Numbered from the stretch's first letter, positions 49,301 through 58,925 are shown. The stretch: 64,000 bases of DNA from Aquila chrysaetos chrysaetos (GCF_900496995.4 NC_044012.1:21676759-21740758), one strand, 5' to 3'. Translations and numbers: made by a program. The notes: generated by a model not told the origin, from the letters alone.

Positions 49301-51623
49301 GGCACCCCCCCTCCTTGCTCCTTGTGGCATTCGGCACCTTGCTGCCAAGGGGTTGTTTTTTGGTGTTTGTTTTTTTTTTTTTCCCCAAAATGAACAGGTT
49401 TGGGGGGCAATCTTAATTCTGCTAGTGAGGACACAGGGCTGGCAGCCAGCCCCAAAAGGAGGAGGTGGCTGAAAAATGCTCTGCGGGGGAAAGTGCCCAA
49501 CAAACCTATTCTTTTTCCCCAAAAATAAAAAAAGCCCAACAATGCCAGCAACACTGTTTAACTGTCACGAGTGCTGCCTGCACAGACAAGGTCCTTCCTG
49601 CCTTGTTCTGGTGGGCGAAGCAGCTTTGTAAGGACAGGCCTGTCCCTGGAGTGCACATCCAAGCCCCCGTTGGCATCTGGGATGCAGGGGACCCCCCCTC
49701 GTCAGCTCCTTGCAGCAGGGAGAAGCCAACTGTTTCCATAAGGAGTGTGAATTAATGGGAATCGAAGGAAAATGTGGTTTGGAGCGGTGCTTGGGAAGGT
49801 AGCTCCCCAGGGAACTTTGGGGCAGGAGGCAGCTGAGAGGTGAGAGGGAGGGAGAGCTGAGCTTCGCCCTGATGCCGATGGGAGGATGGCGATGGATAAG
49901 AGCGCCTGCACGTCACCTGCCCCGCTGACTGCTGCATGTCTCGTTGTGTAGAGTACTCCATCCCTGTCCACAAATACTACTTCCCCTTCATCTTCCTCCT
50001 GGGGATGTTCCTGTGGTCCCTGCTAGAGTACCTCATCCATCGCTTTGTCTTCCACATGAAGCCACCCGCTAGTAACTACTATCTCATCACCCTTCATTTC
50101 TTGCTGCATGGGCAGCATCACAAGGTGAGTCGCAGCTTACGCCTCCACCGGCGCCCCGCCGGCCCGTGGGAACGGTGGCCTTTGCTCAGGTGGAGCCTGT
50201 TTGTGCGTGTTTGACGTGACTCGTGGCATCTTTGCCGCAAGCGGGGCCCTTACCTAATACTGGTGAGGGCTGCAAGACGGGCTCAAAGGAGCTGGAGTTA
50301 GATTTGCAAGCTCCAGTTGGGCTAGGGGGAAGACCAAAAAAGCCATGGGCTCCCTCTAGCTTCACTGGAGGAAACGTCCTGGTGGAGCTCGGGGACCTGC
50401 CAGCCAAAGCCACCGGCTGCCCGGCCACCTCGGTGTGGGCGAGGGGCTGCTCTCGCCACTGGATACGTCTTTTTGGGAAGGGTTTCTGGGGGCTGCTTTG
50501 GTGTTGGCTTTTCCCAAATGGGCATGCCCAGTGCTTGGCAGGGATGCGCTGGGGGATGTGGGGTGAGCTAGGAGCCGGCTGTCTCACTGTCCTTCTCCGC
50601 TTCCAGTCTCCCTTCGACAGCTCCCGCCTGGTCTTCCCTCCTGTGCCGGCCTCGCTGGTGATCGGCTTCTTCTACGGCGTCCTGCAGCTCCTGCTGCCCG
50701 AAGTGCTGGGGCTCTCGGTGTTCGTCGGGGGGCTCTGCGGCTACGTCATCTACGACATGATGCACTATTACCTCCACTATGGCTCACCGAAAAAAGGCAC
50801 CTACCTGTACGGCCTGAAGGCTTATCACGTCAAGCACCACTTTGAACACCAAAAATCAGGTAGTGCCGTGTTCCCGGCGCATGCTGGTGGGGATGAGGGC
50901 TGCAGGAGCCCAGCCTGCCTGCATGTGTGCAGCTGATGCTCTGAAATATTTGGTGTTTGGGATTTGGGATGGGGAAACCCAAGCACCGCGCTGCTGGGGA
51001 AGTGGCATATGAGGTGCTGCAGCTCCATGGGGCATGTTTCTCAGCCCCCAGGTTGAGGATGGGGAGCCGGCATGGCGGTGAAGGCGGCAGCCTGTCTCGC
51101 CGGCGGGCACCAATGCCTCCTGGGAATGCTGGGGTGGAGGCAGAGTCCCCGCGGCGCCGGGATGTGGGTACCCATCCCTGCCCGGGGCAGCATCTCGTCC
51201 TGCCAGGAGGCGTTGGCGGGCACAGGGTGAGGCCCCGGGCTTCCCTGCGTCTGCCCCGCACCTTCCCCAGCCGAGTGCTTGCTCAACCTGCCCTTTGGCC
51301 GGTTTCCTAGGAGAAAACGCCCTGTCCAGATAAGCTATCATCCATGGCGCTGGTGACATGGCCCAGCCAGCTCCTTCTGCTCCCTCCGCTCTTCCTCCTT
51401 GCCCTCTCCTTGCCTTCCTCCCTCCCTGAAACGCGGGCACTCCTCCCTCACCAGTTAATGTAGAGCAAGCTGTGACCTGTCCCCAGCAGCATCCCAGTGA
51501 CAGCAGCACCACGGGCTGACCCGTCTCTCTCCCCTGCCCACAGGCTTCGGGATCAGCACCCGCTTCTGGGATCGCCCCTTCCGGACGCTCATCCCCGAGG
51601 AGACCTTCGAGAAAGAGGATTGA
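40111..51623 (+). CDS. FA2H: FA2H, fatty acid 2-hydroxylase (complete; one apparent +1 G in exon 1)
   Basis: FA2H is an ER-membrane enzyme that 2-hydroxylates fatty acids for ceramides of myelin and skin. Exons: 40111-40378, 46488-46583, 48275-48417, 48531-48637, 49952-50124, 50607-50859, 51544-51623. They give 372 codons, the human length, if one G of the 40,236-40,244 run is discounted. Residues 1-90 form a cytochrome b5 domain with HPGG at 41-44 and HRH at 65-67. Residues 169-340 are the membrane-embedded hydroxylase, with histidine motifs HRFVFH (H234, H239), HGQHH (H257, H260, H261), HYYLH (H315, H319) and HVKHH (H336, H339, H340). All of the expected di-metal ligands are present. The start ATG lies in the CpG island and aligns with the vertebrate start. 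The C-terminus after residue 355 is divergent. The gene appears functional unless the extra G is real. Confidence 0.96.
40421..40990 (+). repeat. composite 34-bp / 50-bp minisatellite
   Basis: The word gggatgt recurs at 40,424, 40,458 and 40,492, and a related gggctgt at 40,526, a 34-bp period. From 40,541 the period is exactly 50: tgag-like words start at 40,541, 40,591, 40,641, 40,691, 40,741 and 40,791, and a degenerate one at 40,841. The 50-mer contains the 34-mer core (cc-ggg-tgt ... tctatagggcacccc) plus about 16 bp. Copies after 40,850 are decayed, with similar words to about 41,250. Confidence 0.92.
42563..42606 (+). repeat. 22-bp perfect tandem duplication
   Basis: Two adjacent identical copies of a 22-bp unit beginning gcatccagcatccctcc start at 42,563 and 42,585. 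Confidence 0.95.
42800..42970. promoter_or_regulatory. candidate intronic enhancer (AT-rich island)
   Basis: In otherwise GC-rich DNA, this stretch carries ATGCAAAC (octamer-like, 42,830), ATCAAAG (TCF/LEF-type, 42,854) and TAATTACCC twice (42,871 and 42,930). The motif cluster suggests a conserved regulatory element. Activity is an inference. Confidence 0.35.
46488..46583 (+). CDS. FA2H: FA2H exon 2
   Basis: It encodes [20 protein letters not shown] and [12 protein letters not shown] (residues 90-121), the variable linker between the cytochrome b5 and hydroxylase domains. Phase 0 on both sides. The acceptor is cttttcag and the donor gtaaga. Confidence 0.93.
46584..48274 (+). other. FA2H: FA2H intron 2
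   Basis: It contains a 21-nt T-run at 47,144-47,164. I see no further exon or recognisable repeat. Confidence 0.6.
47144..47164 (+). repeat. T-run of 21
   Basis: A homopolymer in FA2H intron 2. It might be the tail of a reverse-oriented retro-insertion, but no body is visible upstream. Confidence 0.9.
48275..48417 (+). CDS. FA2H: FA2H exon 3
   Basis: It encodes [40 protein letters not shown] and ESLSKTA plus two bases of a Trp codon. This is the conserved amphipathic segment before the first membrane helix. Confidence 0.96.
48531..48637 (+). CDS. FA2H: FA2H exon 4 (first membrane segment)
   Basis: It encodes [20 protein letters not shown], a clear hydrophobic helix, then [16 protein letters not shown]. 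One base of a Glu codon is left before gtatga. Confidence 0.95.
48638..49951 (+). other. FA2H: FA2H intron 4
   Basis: It holds two T-rich tracts (49,194-49,222 and about 49,369-49,381). No exon or RNA gene is recognised. The acceptor cgttgtgtag before exon 5 has a short pyrimidine tract. Confidence 0.6.
49194..49222 (+). repeat. T-run of 29
   Basis: A pure T homopolymer in FA2H intron 4. Its length is liable to sequencing error. Confidence 0.92.
49952..50124 (+). CDS. FA2H: FA2H exon 5 (first histidine motifs)
   Basis: It encodes the helix [20 protein letters not shown] and the metal ligands H234, H239 (HRFVFH) and H257, H260, H261 (HGQHH). It ends in phase 0 at gtgagt. Confidence 0.97.
50607..50859 (+). 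CDS. FA2H: FA2H exon 6 (second histidine motifs)
   Basis: It encodes [20 protein letters not shown], two further hydrophobic helices, and H315/H319 (HYYLH) and H336/H339/H340 (HVKHH). One base of a Gly codon is carried over the donor gtagtg. Confidence 0.97.
51544..51623 (+). CDS. FA2H: FA2H exon 7 (C-terminus)
   Basis: It encodes [20 protein letters not shown] then TFEKED and stop. FGIST and WD are conserved; the last residues are lineage-specific. Confidence 0.95.
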
Positions 51624-52450
51624 CGGCCCCAGCACGGCGCCCAGCTGCCTGCTCCGTCCCTGCTGGGCTGGGGCTGGCATCCCTCCCCAGCCTTCGGCAA
51701 GGCCGGCTGGCCCCTGCCCCCTTCCCTGGGGGCTGTGCCACAGCGGTGGCCCCACACCGGAGCATCCCCATGGTGCGCTGTGGTCCAGCTGTGGCACTGC
51801 CAAGGGGGACAGGGGGGTGAGGATGCGGGGAAAGGGGAGGAGGAGGAGGTTGCAGGGCTCCCTGGGGGCCTCCTGCCCCTTCCTCCCTGCCCTCCTGCTC
51901 CAGGCCACGGATGCACCAGCAGATCTGCTGCCTGAGACATGAAGTGCCTGATGCCGCCCTCCCTCCTCCGTCCTGGCACCTTGCTGGAGCCCCCCCTTGC
52001 TCACAAGCCCCTGGCCCTCCCAGGGTGCCACCTCCCCAGGGCATCCAACATGCTGCGGTTAACCCCATCACCTAACTTGTGCCGAGGGGCTTCCATATCC
52101 CGGGTCCTTCTCCTGGCCCGATCTCAGCACAGGGTTTTCTTGGCCTGTGGTCCTTGGGGTGAGGATCCCCCAGGTCTGGATTTTGCCTTTTTCTAACCAG
52201 TGCACCCGTATCTCTCTGCCAAATTTATCAAGTTTGTGTTTTTTGTAGACATTGGCTACTTGAAACTCAAAGTCCAGTGAAGAGAATCGCTACAAGATGC
52301 CTTTTTTTGCTGATCCTGTGATTTTTTTTTTTTCCCCTAATGTTTACTGCAAATATTTAAAGGTTTGGAATAAAGTTATATGTAAAACTGTAGACACTAC
52401 AATTGTAAATAAACTGTATATTTTGAAAAATAAAGCCTTTTAAAAAGGGT
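51624..52450 (+). other. FA2H: FA2H 3'UTR
   Basis: This is the stretch from the stop to a cluster of three AATAAA signals (52,369, 52,408 and 52,429). The last 250 bp are AT-rich, unlike the GC-rich upstream part. The minus strand is open for 391 codons across the last FA2H intron, exon and UTR (50,856-52,031), which I take as chance. Confidence 0.75.
52369..52434 (+). terminator. FA2H: clustered polyadenylation signals of FA2H
   Basis: AATAAA occurs at 52,369-52,374, 52,408-52,413 and 52,429-52,434. A GT-rich stretch (ggtctggctgcatgtatgtg) follows from 52,448. Tandem signals suggest slightly heterogeneous 3' ends. Confidence 0.8.
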
Positions 52451-54243
52451 CTGGCTGCATGTATGTGCAAATGTATCCCTCAGGGCTGCTCCCATGTCCT
52501 CCCACCCTTGGTGCATCCATTCCTAGGTGCTGACGGCCCTCGGTGCTGCGGTACCTTGTGGCCGCCTTTCTCGGCTCCCTACGCTGATGAAAGCCGTGCC
52601 GTCAACCACGGTGGTGGCAAGGGAAATGGTCTTTGCAGGGGGGGAACTGCAGCAAACCTGCATGACCTTGGGCTCTTGGTAAGCGGAAGCTGGCTCAAGC
52701 TGCCGCTTGCTTCTCCGAAGTTGGGCAATGGCATTATGTGCCATCCGCGCTTCCCAAAATCAGCCTGGCCTTCTGACGAAGCCACCCACAAAGCTTCCTG
52801 TGCTCCCAGCAGAGGTCAAGCACTGTTTCCAGCACTGGTGTCCACAGCCTGCTTCCTTTGATGCTGAGGGTCCTGAGGCTGGAGGGAAGGGAAGGGGAGC
52901 GGAAGGTCCCAGAGAACCAGCATCCCTTGTGTGGGATGGGTGTGCTCTGGAAGGTCCTGCTGCCCAGTGTGGGAAGCTCAGTAGGGCGCAGAGCTGATGC
53001 CAAGAGTGTTGCAGTGCCCTGACAAGCCTTGCTGCAGCTGGCAGCACAGCAGAGAAGGGATTGGGGTGCTCAAAATAGCAGCAAGTGTCAATATGGGGGG
53101 GCACAGCCTCCCCATCTCCTTCTTTCTGATGCGCTTCCCATGGGAAATTCCTTCTTCTAGCAGGCAAAACCCAGCACAGGGGGATATGGCCTGCCTGGCC
53201 CCTTCCTCCACCACCCCAAGCAACTTTCCGGGAATGGGGAGCCAGGGCAGTGTGGGAAACTGTGGTGGGTTGCACAATGCCCCTTCCGCTGCCTGCGGAA
53301 GCAGCAGCTGGGGAAAGCACCCTATAAACTTGTGCTTGTCCTGCTGTGCCTCTCCAGTCTGCAGAGGCAGTTGAGGTGGAGGCGTGTGAAGCAGAGCCAG
53401 GTAAACCCAGCTGATTTCTCTTAGCAAGAGGACAAACTTCTTCCTTGAGGGCAGTGCTGGAGAGAGCCTGAAGAGGAAGGGAGAGCGGCTGCAGCTTGTT
53501 TCTGGGTGCGTTTCTGTCTCGTTTCCAGCCGCTAGAGCCCGGCATCCCTATCTTAGTGCTGGCTGCATCAATGGTGTGGGTGGCTGCTGCTACTTTCCCT
53601 GCAACAGGGGCAGGTTTCTGCTGCCTGGGTGCTGAGCACATAGGAAGAGTTTGATTTAAAACCTTAAGCGGGCAATACACAGCTATGGCGAGAAAATATG
53701 GAGAAGCTGGGGATGCTGGGGCTGTGAAGGTGTGAAAGCTTTTATTAGATGGGTGACAACAGAGAGAGACATTAGCTAGAACTGAAAACGGATCTTTATG
53801 GTCAAACATGTAGGCTCTGCGGCCAGGACCCCAGGGTGGCGTGGGACTGGTGCTGGGGAGCGCTGCCCAGGGATGCTCCTTGGGTCATTGCTGACCCTGC
53901 TCATCTGTGTGTAAGCTCTCTGGGTATGGCTAACACTATAATTTACATAAATCAAGCCAAAACATCTCTTGCTAATGCGGAGCGAGATGTGCCAGTAGTG
54001 CTGCTACCCATGTCTCCGTTTGTGTGTGCCTGCTCCAGTCTGTATGAGCGGCCGTGGTGCCAGGCGAAGCAAGGAAAGCAAAGCAGCTGGAGGAGATATA
54101 AGGGGCTATAGGAGACCTGGAGGGTGGCATGCCATGTTAAGACTGTTCCTTAGGGTGGAAGGCGTGGAAGAGCCACATCCAGCTGATCTCCGAGCCGTGC
54201 CCGAGGCTCACCTCCACCAGACACCAACAGCCCACATCCCCAG
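52451..54243. other. FA2H-MLKL intergenic region, presumed to hold the MLKL promoter and 5'UTR
   Basis: No recognised gene lies here. The minus strand is open for 349 codons (52,760-53,809) without a domain I know. The MLKL start exon may begin at 54,244 after cacatccccag, so an untranslated first exon should lie upstream. I could not place it. Confidence 0.5.
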
Positions 54244-54266
54244 TGGCTAAGCCCTTTGCTGCAAGC

Positions 54267-54723
54267 ATGGACATCGTGGAGAAGGTCCTCTCCATGGCCC
54301 AGGCCATCCACACCCAATTTGAGCAGGTGAAATGCTGTAAGCACCAGTGCCAGCGCCTTGTGGAGCGCATCCAGATTCTGCTGGAGCCTGTAAGGATCCT
54401 CAAGGCTCAGCCGCCAAAGCACATCTCCCACCATGAAAAGCAACTGCTGAAAAAGCTGCTCTGGGTGCTGGGGGAAGCCCAGAAACTGGTGGTGAAATAC
54501 AGCCAGGCCAGCTGGATCCAGAAATTCCTGAGAGCCCACAGCACCAGCGAGGAGTTCGTCTGGGTGAATGAGAGCCTGGAGGACATCGCCCAGGGGCTCT
54601 CACTCCTGCTGCAGGCAGAGCAGAAGCAGGCTTTCCTGGAGGTTTTCCAGGCAAAGACATGTCGCAAGCAGGACGCTGAGGACCTGAGGGACGACAGGGC
54701 TTTCTTAGACCAGGTGATTGCAA
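54267..54723 (+). CDS. MLKL: MLKL coding exon 1 (four-helix bundle and first brace)
   Basis: It encodes residues 1-152. The helices contain QVKCCKHQCQRLVERIQ and LSLLLQAEQKQAF. The position aligned with human Cys86, the target of necrosulfonamide, is Gln85 here (WIQKFL). Basic residues are spread over the first helices, as expected for phospholipid contact. The donor is gtaagt. Confidence 0.94.
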
Positions 54724-57700
54724 GTAAGTGTGCATTTAGCAAACCCTCTTTCCCTGAGACCAGCCGTTGGCACCTCTCCCCAGCTGCTGCCCAGCTTTGG
54801 CTCAATGGCCATGGCTAAGGAGAGCCAAAGGGACATTTAAACTAAGAAAAAACTAACTGCATTGTCCTGCACATTCATCCAGCGGCCCCACCTCTGCACA
54901 TTTCTCTCCCCAGGTACTGAGGAGCCCAAAGATGCAGCCGGGGAGATCTACATCGACAGGCAATGTATGGAGAGCAAGGTAGACTGGATGCAAAATGAGC
55001 TGAACAAAATTGTGCATGTGATGGAGTGTAAGTTGCTGTTGTACCTCTAGGCACCCTGTGCACTGTGTCCTTTCCCCCCGAGCCCTGCCTAACATGTCCC
55101 TCATTCCCTGCCGGCGCATGGTGGGAGCAGGCTTGAAGAAGGTCAATGTTGGTAAAAGAGAAGACATCACTGAGATCGAGCGGGACCAGCTCACCTTCTA
55201 CAGGCACCTGCAGGACACTGAGAGTTATGACCTGTACAAGGGCGAATACCTCAAGTACCCTGTTGCCATCAAAATCTTCAAGAGGCCACTGACCACCGAC
55301 CCGGCGTGAGTTGTCCTGGGTGGGAGCGACATGGGGCAGCCAGGATGGGAGGGTGGCACAGCACCATGTCATGCCTTGTTCCAGGGATCTCACCGTGCTG
55401 TCCCTTTCTGCAGGAAGGTGAGAGACATCTTTGAGAAGGAGATTCAGACACTGAAGAAGTTTGAGTCTCCAAACATCCTGCGCATGTATGGGATCTGCAT
55501 TGAGGAGAAAGGTGTGGGGGGGGTGTCACATTAATGTCACCCTTTCCCTCCCCTGCCTGTCCCCAGCGCTAGCTGGTGGCAGACAGTTTGTTGTGGACCC
55601 CTCCCAAGAGGCGGCACAAGGCAGGATGCTCAAGGTTTTGCCTTGCAGATGGGAGCCCCTGCTTCTCCATCGTCATGGAATACTGCAAGCATGGGACGCT
55701 GCGGGATGTGCTGACCAAGCAACAGCATCTCTCCTGGGAGGTCCGCATTCGGATGGCCCTGGGAGCTGCCAGAGGCCTTTACAGGTAAGCTCCTGTATAA
55801 ATCAGTAAGTCTACCTGACGATCCATAAGCCATGCTCAGCTTCCTGGTATCTCTCAGTAAGCAGTGATATCCTGTTAGACTGTTTCCACCACCTTGGGAC
55901 ACTGGGATGGGAAGCTGGTGAAGAGGTAGGTGGTGGGTTTGGATGCAGTAGCACCCACCTCCCCCGGTCACTGGCCCCTACATCTGGCTTCAAGCCTGAA
56001 AAGGCCTGGAAGGGAGAACCCCCCCTTCCCCACACCCACAGGGCAGCTTCAGGAGCACCCTACAGCATGGCCAGTTCTCCTTACAGGTGCTGCTCATCTG
56101 CAAGGCTTGTTATTTTGCTCACAGTGGCTCTTTCAGCACGTGCTGGAAAGGTTGGCTTGGCAGGGTTGGTCCAGCAAGACAAGCAGAGATGCTGGCTTCT
56201 CTGGGTGCATGTCAGTCCATCCCCTACACAGCAGGAGGGAGCCCCGAGGTGGGGATGGGTCCATCACCAGCATGTGTTGCCCTTGGTTCTGTCTGGCTGC
56301 AGGTTGCACCAGACGGAGGAGAAGTCTCGACTCCATGGCTGCATCTGCAGTAGCAAGTTCCTGGTGGCCGGGGATTACTGTGTGAAGGTAAGGACCATGT
56401 TTGGAGAAGCTTTTGGAAGTTTTGCATGTTTTTGTGGATGTTTCCCCCCACCAGCACCAAAGGGAATTATGGTGGTCCAGAATAAAACCTGGGGTAGAGC
56501 AGTCTCCCCTTTCATCTTAGACACTTACACCTCAGTTCATCATTATCTGTTTTATCATCAGCAAAGTGAGCATCTCTGAGCCATCCACCCTGGGATGAGC
56601 TGAAGCTAGGGCAATTCATCTGCCTCTACCTGTGGTTTTGCTTGCAGAAAGAGCCACGTGCCAGGCAGCACACATGGCTGCATGCCAGCCTTTGCTGCCC
56701 AGGGCACCTTGCTCTGTTTTCTCCGTCTCGGGGCAGTCCCCAGCCATGCCACAGGTTTCTGCAGACTGCGTTTCTACCACTTCTCCCTTTCTCTCTCTCT
56801 CATTCTCACAATCAGCTGTCGGGATTTGAGCTGTGTGAAACAGAGTCATCCATCAAGAGGAAAGCCAAGAAGAACTGGAAACAAGTTTCTATGTTGGCTT
56901 ACATCGCCCCTGAGAACCTGAAAAACATCAACTACCCCTACAAGAGGCCCTGTGAAATATACAGGTGTGTCTGTCCCTCCCGGGAGAGATGCCCGTAAGC
57001 GGGCAGATGTCTAGCAGAATAGCTGTTGAGCTATGGAAGAAGGCCAGGTTTAATCATAAACATAAGCAGCTGTTTGCGGTTGGCATAGCCCAAGAGTCTC
57101 CACTGTTAGAAGGGAGGACAACATGGTGGGATGAATGCTGAGACTCTTGCTTGTCTCCTTCCAGCTTCGGGATTGTGCTGTGGGAGATTGCGACCTCCAA
57201 AATCCCATTTGAAGGTGAGACAGAAGTATCTGGTCCCCTGCGTAAAAGCCACACGGCCCAGTGAGGCTGTTGTCTGGTGTTGGACGCTCCCTGCTCCTTC
57301 CCGGAGCATCCCATGGTGTGCGAGTCCCAGTGGCAGTGCCTGGTGTACCTGGCTCTGCAAGACAGCTTCATTGCTTCTCATGGGACTTCAATACAGTAAA
57401 GCAGTTTGGCAACATGCTTACACCACAAACACGCAAATAATTTTTGTCTCTATTTGATGTTCCCGTGCATTGAAGCATAAACACTTCTCCTTGCTCCACT
57501 GGAGCCCAATGGCATCATGCCAGACATGGCGGGGGGGGATGTCACTGCAGACACAGTTTGGGTGGCTTCTCTGCTGGCTTCTCCATGCCATAGGCTGCAG
57601 GAAGGCTCTTGGCATGGCTTTGCACTGGGTTTCCTCCCCAGCACCCTCCTGTGGCAGCAGAGCTCATCCTGACAGTCCTGTTTGCATGCATGTTGTCTAG

Positions 57701-58787
57701 GCTGCACTCCCCAGGAGATCACGGAGAAAATCTGCAACCACCATTACCAGGCACCTGTTGGTGAAGATTGTCCTGAAGACCTGCGGAAAGTCATTGACCA
57801 GTGCCGGGCCTTTGACCCTTCCCAACGCCCTTCTGCTGAGGGTAAGTGTCCTGGATATCTGCTCCACAGGCCCTTTGTATGCCTCAACCAGCTGCTTCAG
57901 CAGTCAATTTGCCCCTTATTTTCCATATGAATTTGTCTAGCTTTGTGTAAGCTGAAGGAGCAGCCACAATGTGGTGCAGGAACAGTTCCTGCCTTAGCCT
58001 TTGAGCAGTAAATCGCAATCTCAGGAATTGCTCTGCAGCAGGGAAGATTTCACTGTCTCTGAAGTTGATCTGGGTCTGATCAGATAAATAACTGGTCTCC
58101 ATTGGAAGATTTAACAGAAACAGCAGGAAAAGACAGAGGAACCTTTCTGGTGTGCTTGAAGGCACAGAGGTTGTACCCTTCCCTCAGTTCATCTCTCCAA
58201 GGAGAGAAAGCTTCCTTCAGTCTCATCAGCTACACCCTATGGGGCCAGTGTCCATACAAGAGATGTGGAAAATGTGCATAAGAAACCACTGTGGGCTGCA
58301 CTCTCTGCGTCTCTGTCTCCCAATGGCAGCTCCCTCAGCAGACCCTGCTGCAGGGAACCGCCCCGGCTGAAATGAAAACACCAAAAAATCATCAGAGACA
58401 TTGGCAAAGCTGCACTGAGGATACAACATCTCTTTATTACTCTAATCCAACGCCCAGCCGTGCCTGCATGTTGCTGAGCTGGAAGGACATCTTCTCGTGG
58501 CTGTTTCCAAGTGTCTCTCTGTATACATGGCTGCTTCTCTTTGGGCTGTACTCACCTGTGTCTGCTCAGGCCTGTCCCCTGCTAATGGCTGCCCAGTCAT
58601 GCTGGCCTGAGGAAAGAGTGACTCCATGTCCCAGTTGTTACCAGTGAGGCAAAGCTATCTTCTCATCAGGGGGAAAAAAAAATAGCCTACAACAAATATT
58701 CTGTTTTGATTAATGCCATCCTTGTGTTTTGCAGAGATTGTGGACTCACTGGCTGACCTGGAGAAAAGCAGAAACCAAGGAAGTTAA
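54267..58787 (+). CDS. MLKL: MLKL, mixed lineage kinase domain-like pseudokinase (complete)
   Basis: MLKL is the terminal effector of necroptosis. After activation it oligomerises, and its N-terminal four-helix bundle permeabilises the plasma membrane. Ten exons: 54267-54723, 54914-55027, 55083-55305, 55414-55511, 55649-55784, 56303-56387, 56816-56964, 57165-57214, 57701-57841, 58735-58787, giving 501 codons. Residues 1-125 are the helical bundle, about 135-190 the brace helices, and 225-495 the pseudokinase domain. The ATP-site lysine is kept (VAIK, K254), but no glycine-rich loop is seen. HGCICSS (354-360) stands where kinases have HRD, and GFE (374-376) where they have DFG. All splice junctions are phase-consistent and there are no internal stops, so the gene looks intact. 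The start ATG is the first in frame after the possible acceptor at 54,243. It sits between FA2H and RFWD3 as in mammals. Confidence 0.95.
54914..55027 (+). CDS. MLKL: MLKL coding exon 2 (brace)
   Basis: It encodes STEEPKDAAGEIYIDRQCME and SKVDWMQNELNKIVHVME, an amphipathic helix corresponding to the second brace. One base of the next codon is left before gtaagt. Confidence 0.88.
55083..55305 (+). CDS. MLKL: MLKL coding exon 3 (start of pseudokinase domain)
   Basis: It encodes SLPNMSLIPCRRMVGAGLKK to SYDLYKGEYLKYPVAIKIFK and RPLTTDP. K254 of VAIK is present. I chose the acceptor at 55,082 (tttccccccgag), since its pyrimidine tract is strong and the LP residues match the family. An in-frame alternative exists at 55,130. 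Confidence 0.85.
55414..55511 (+). CDS. MLKL: MLKL coding exon 4 (helix C)
   Basis: It encodes AKVRDIFEKEIQTLKKFESP and NILRMYGICIEEK. The Glu of FEKEI is the likely helix-C partner of K254. One base is left before gtgtgg. Confidence 0.92.
55649..55784 (+). CDS. MLKL: MLKL coding exon 5 (hinge)
   Basis: It encodes DGSPCFSIVMEYCKHGTLRD then VLTKQQHLSWEVRIRMALGA and ARGLY. The MEYCKHGTLRD stretch is the kinase hinge and helix D. The donor is gtaagc. Confidence 0.94.
56303..56387 (+). CDS. MLKL: MLKL coding exon 6 (degenerate catalytic loop)
   Basis: It encodes RLHQTEEKSRLHGCICSSKF and LVAGDYCVK. HGCICSSK replaces HRDxxxxN, so the catalytic Asp and the metal-binding Asn are both absent. It ends in phase 0 at gtaagg. 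Confidence 0.94.
56816..56964 (+). CDS. MLKL: MLKL coding exon 7 (pseudo-DFG and activation loop)
   Basis: It encodes LSGFELCETESSIKRKAKKN, WKQVSMLAYIAPENLKNINY and PYKRPCEIY. GFE replaces DFG. TESS then a basic run occupies the activation loop, where mammalian MLKL is phosphorylated by RIPK3. YIAPENL is the APE-like motif. The donor is gtgtgt. Confidence 0.95.
57165..57214 (+). CDS. MLKL: MLKL coding exon 8
   Basis: It encodes SFGIVLWEIATSKIPFE, the canonical SFGxxLWE helix F of kinase folds. One base of a Gly codon is left before gtgaga. Confidence 0.95.
57701..57841 (+). CDS. MLKL: MLKL coding exon 9
   Basis: It encodes GCTPQEITEKICNHHYQAPV, GEDCPEDLRKVIDQCRAFDP and SQRPSAE. The CRAFDPSQRPS stretch is the conserved C-lobe motif of the kinase fold. 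The donor is gtaagt. Confidence 0.95.
58735..58787 (+). CDS. MLKL: MLKL coding exon 10 (C-terminus)
   Basis: It encodes EIVDSLADLEKSRNQGS and stop, the last helix of the pseudokinase C-lobe with a short lineage-specific tail. The acceptor is gttttgcag. Confidence 0.92.
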
Positions 58788-58925
58788 CTGCAGAAAACAG
58801 GGCGGGGTGACCAAAAGCAGCCAGGCGCCTCGGAAGTCAAGCCAAGGGAAAGCAGCGGGCCTTCCTCCTGCAGGGCAAAGCGTGCCGCTCGCCCCTCTTC
58901 CCCGCCTCGCAGAGACCGATCGTTC

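Noticed and set aside
50856-52031. 391-codon minus-strand open frame
   Set aside because: It lies antisense to FA2H intron 6, exon 7 and the 3'UTR. It is a GC-driven shadow with no recognisable domain.
53775-53792. Sequence gaactgaaaacgg as an interferon-response element for MLKL
   Set aside because: It only partly matches the GAAANNGAAA core, and no promoter could be placed around it.
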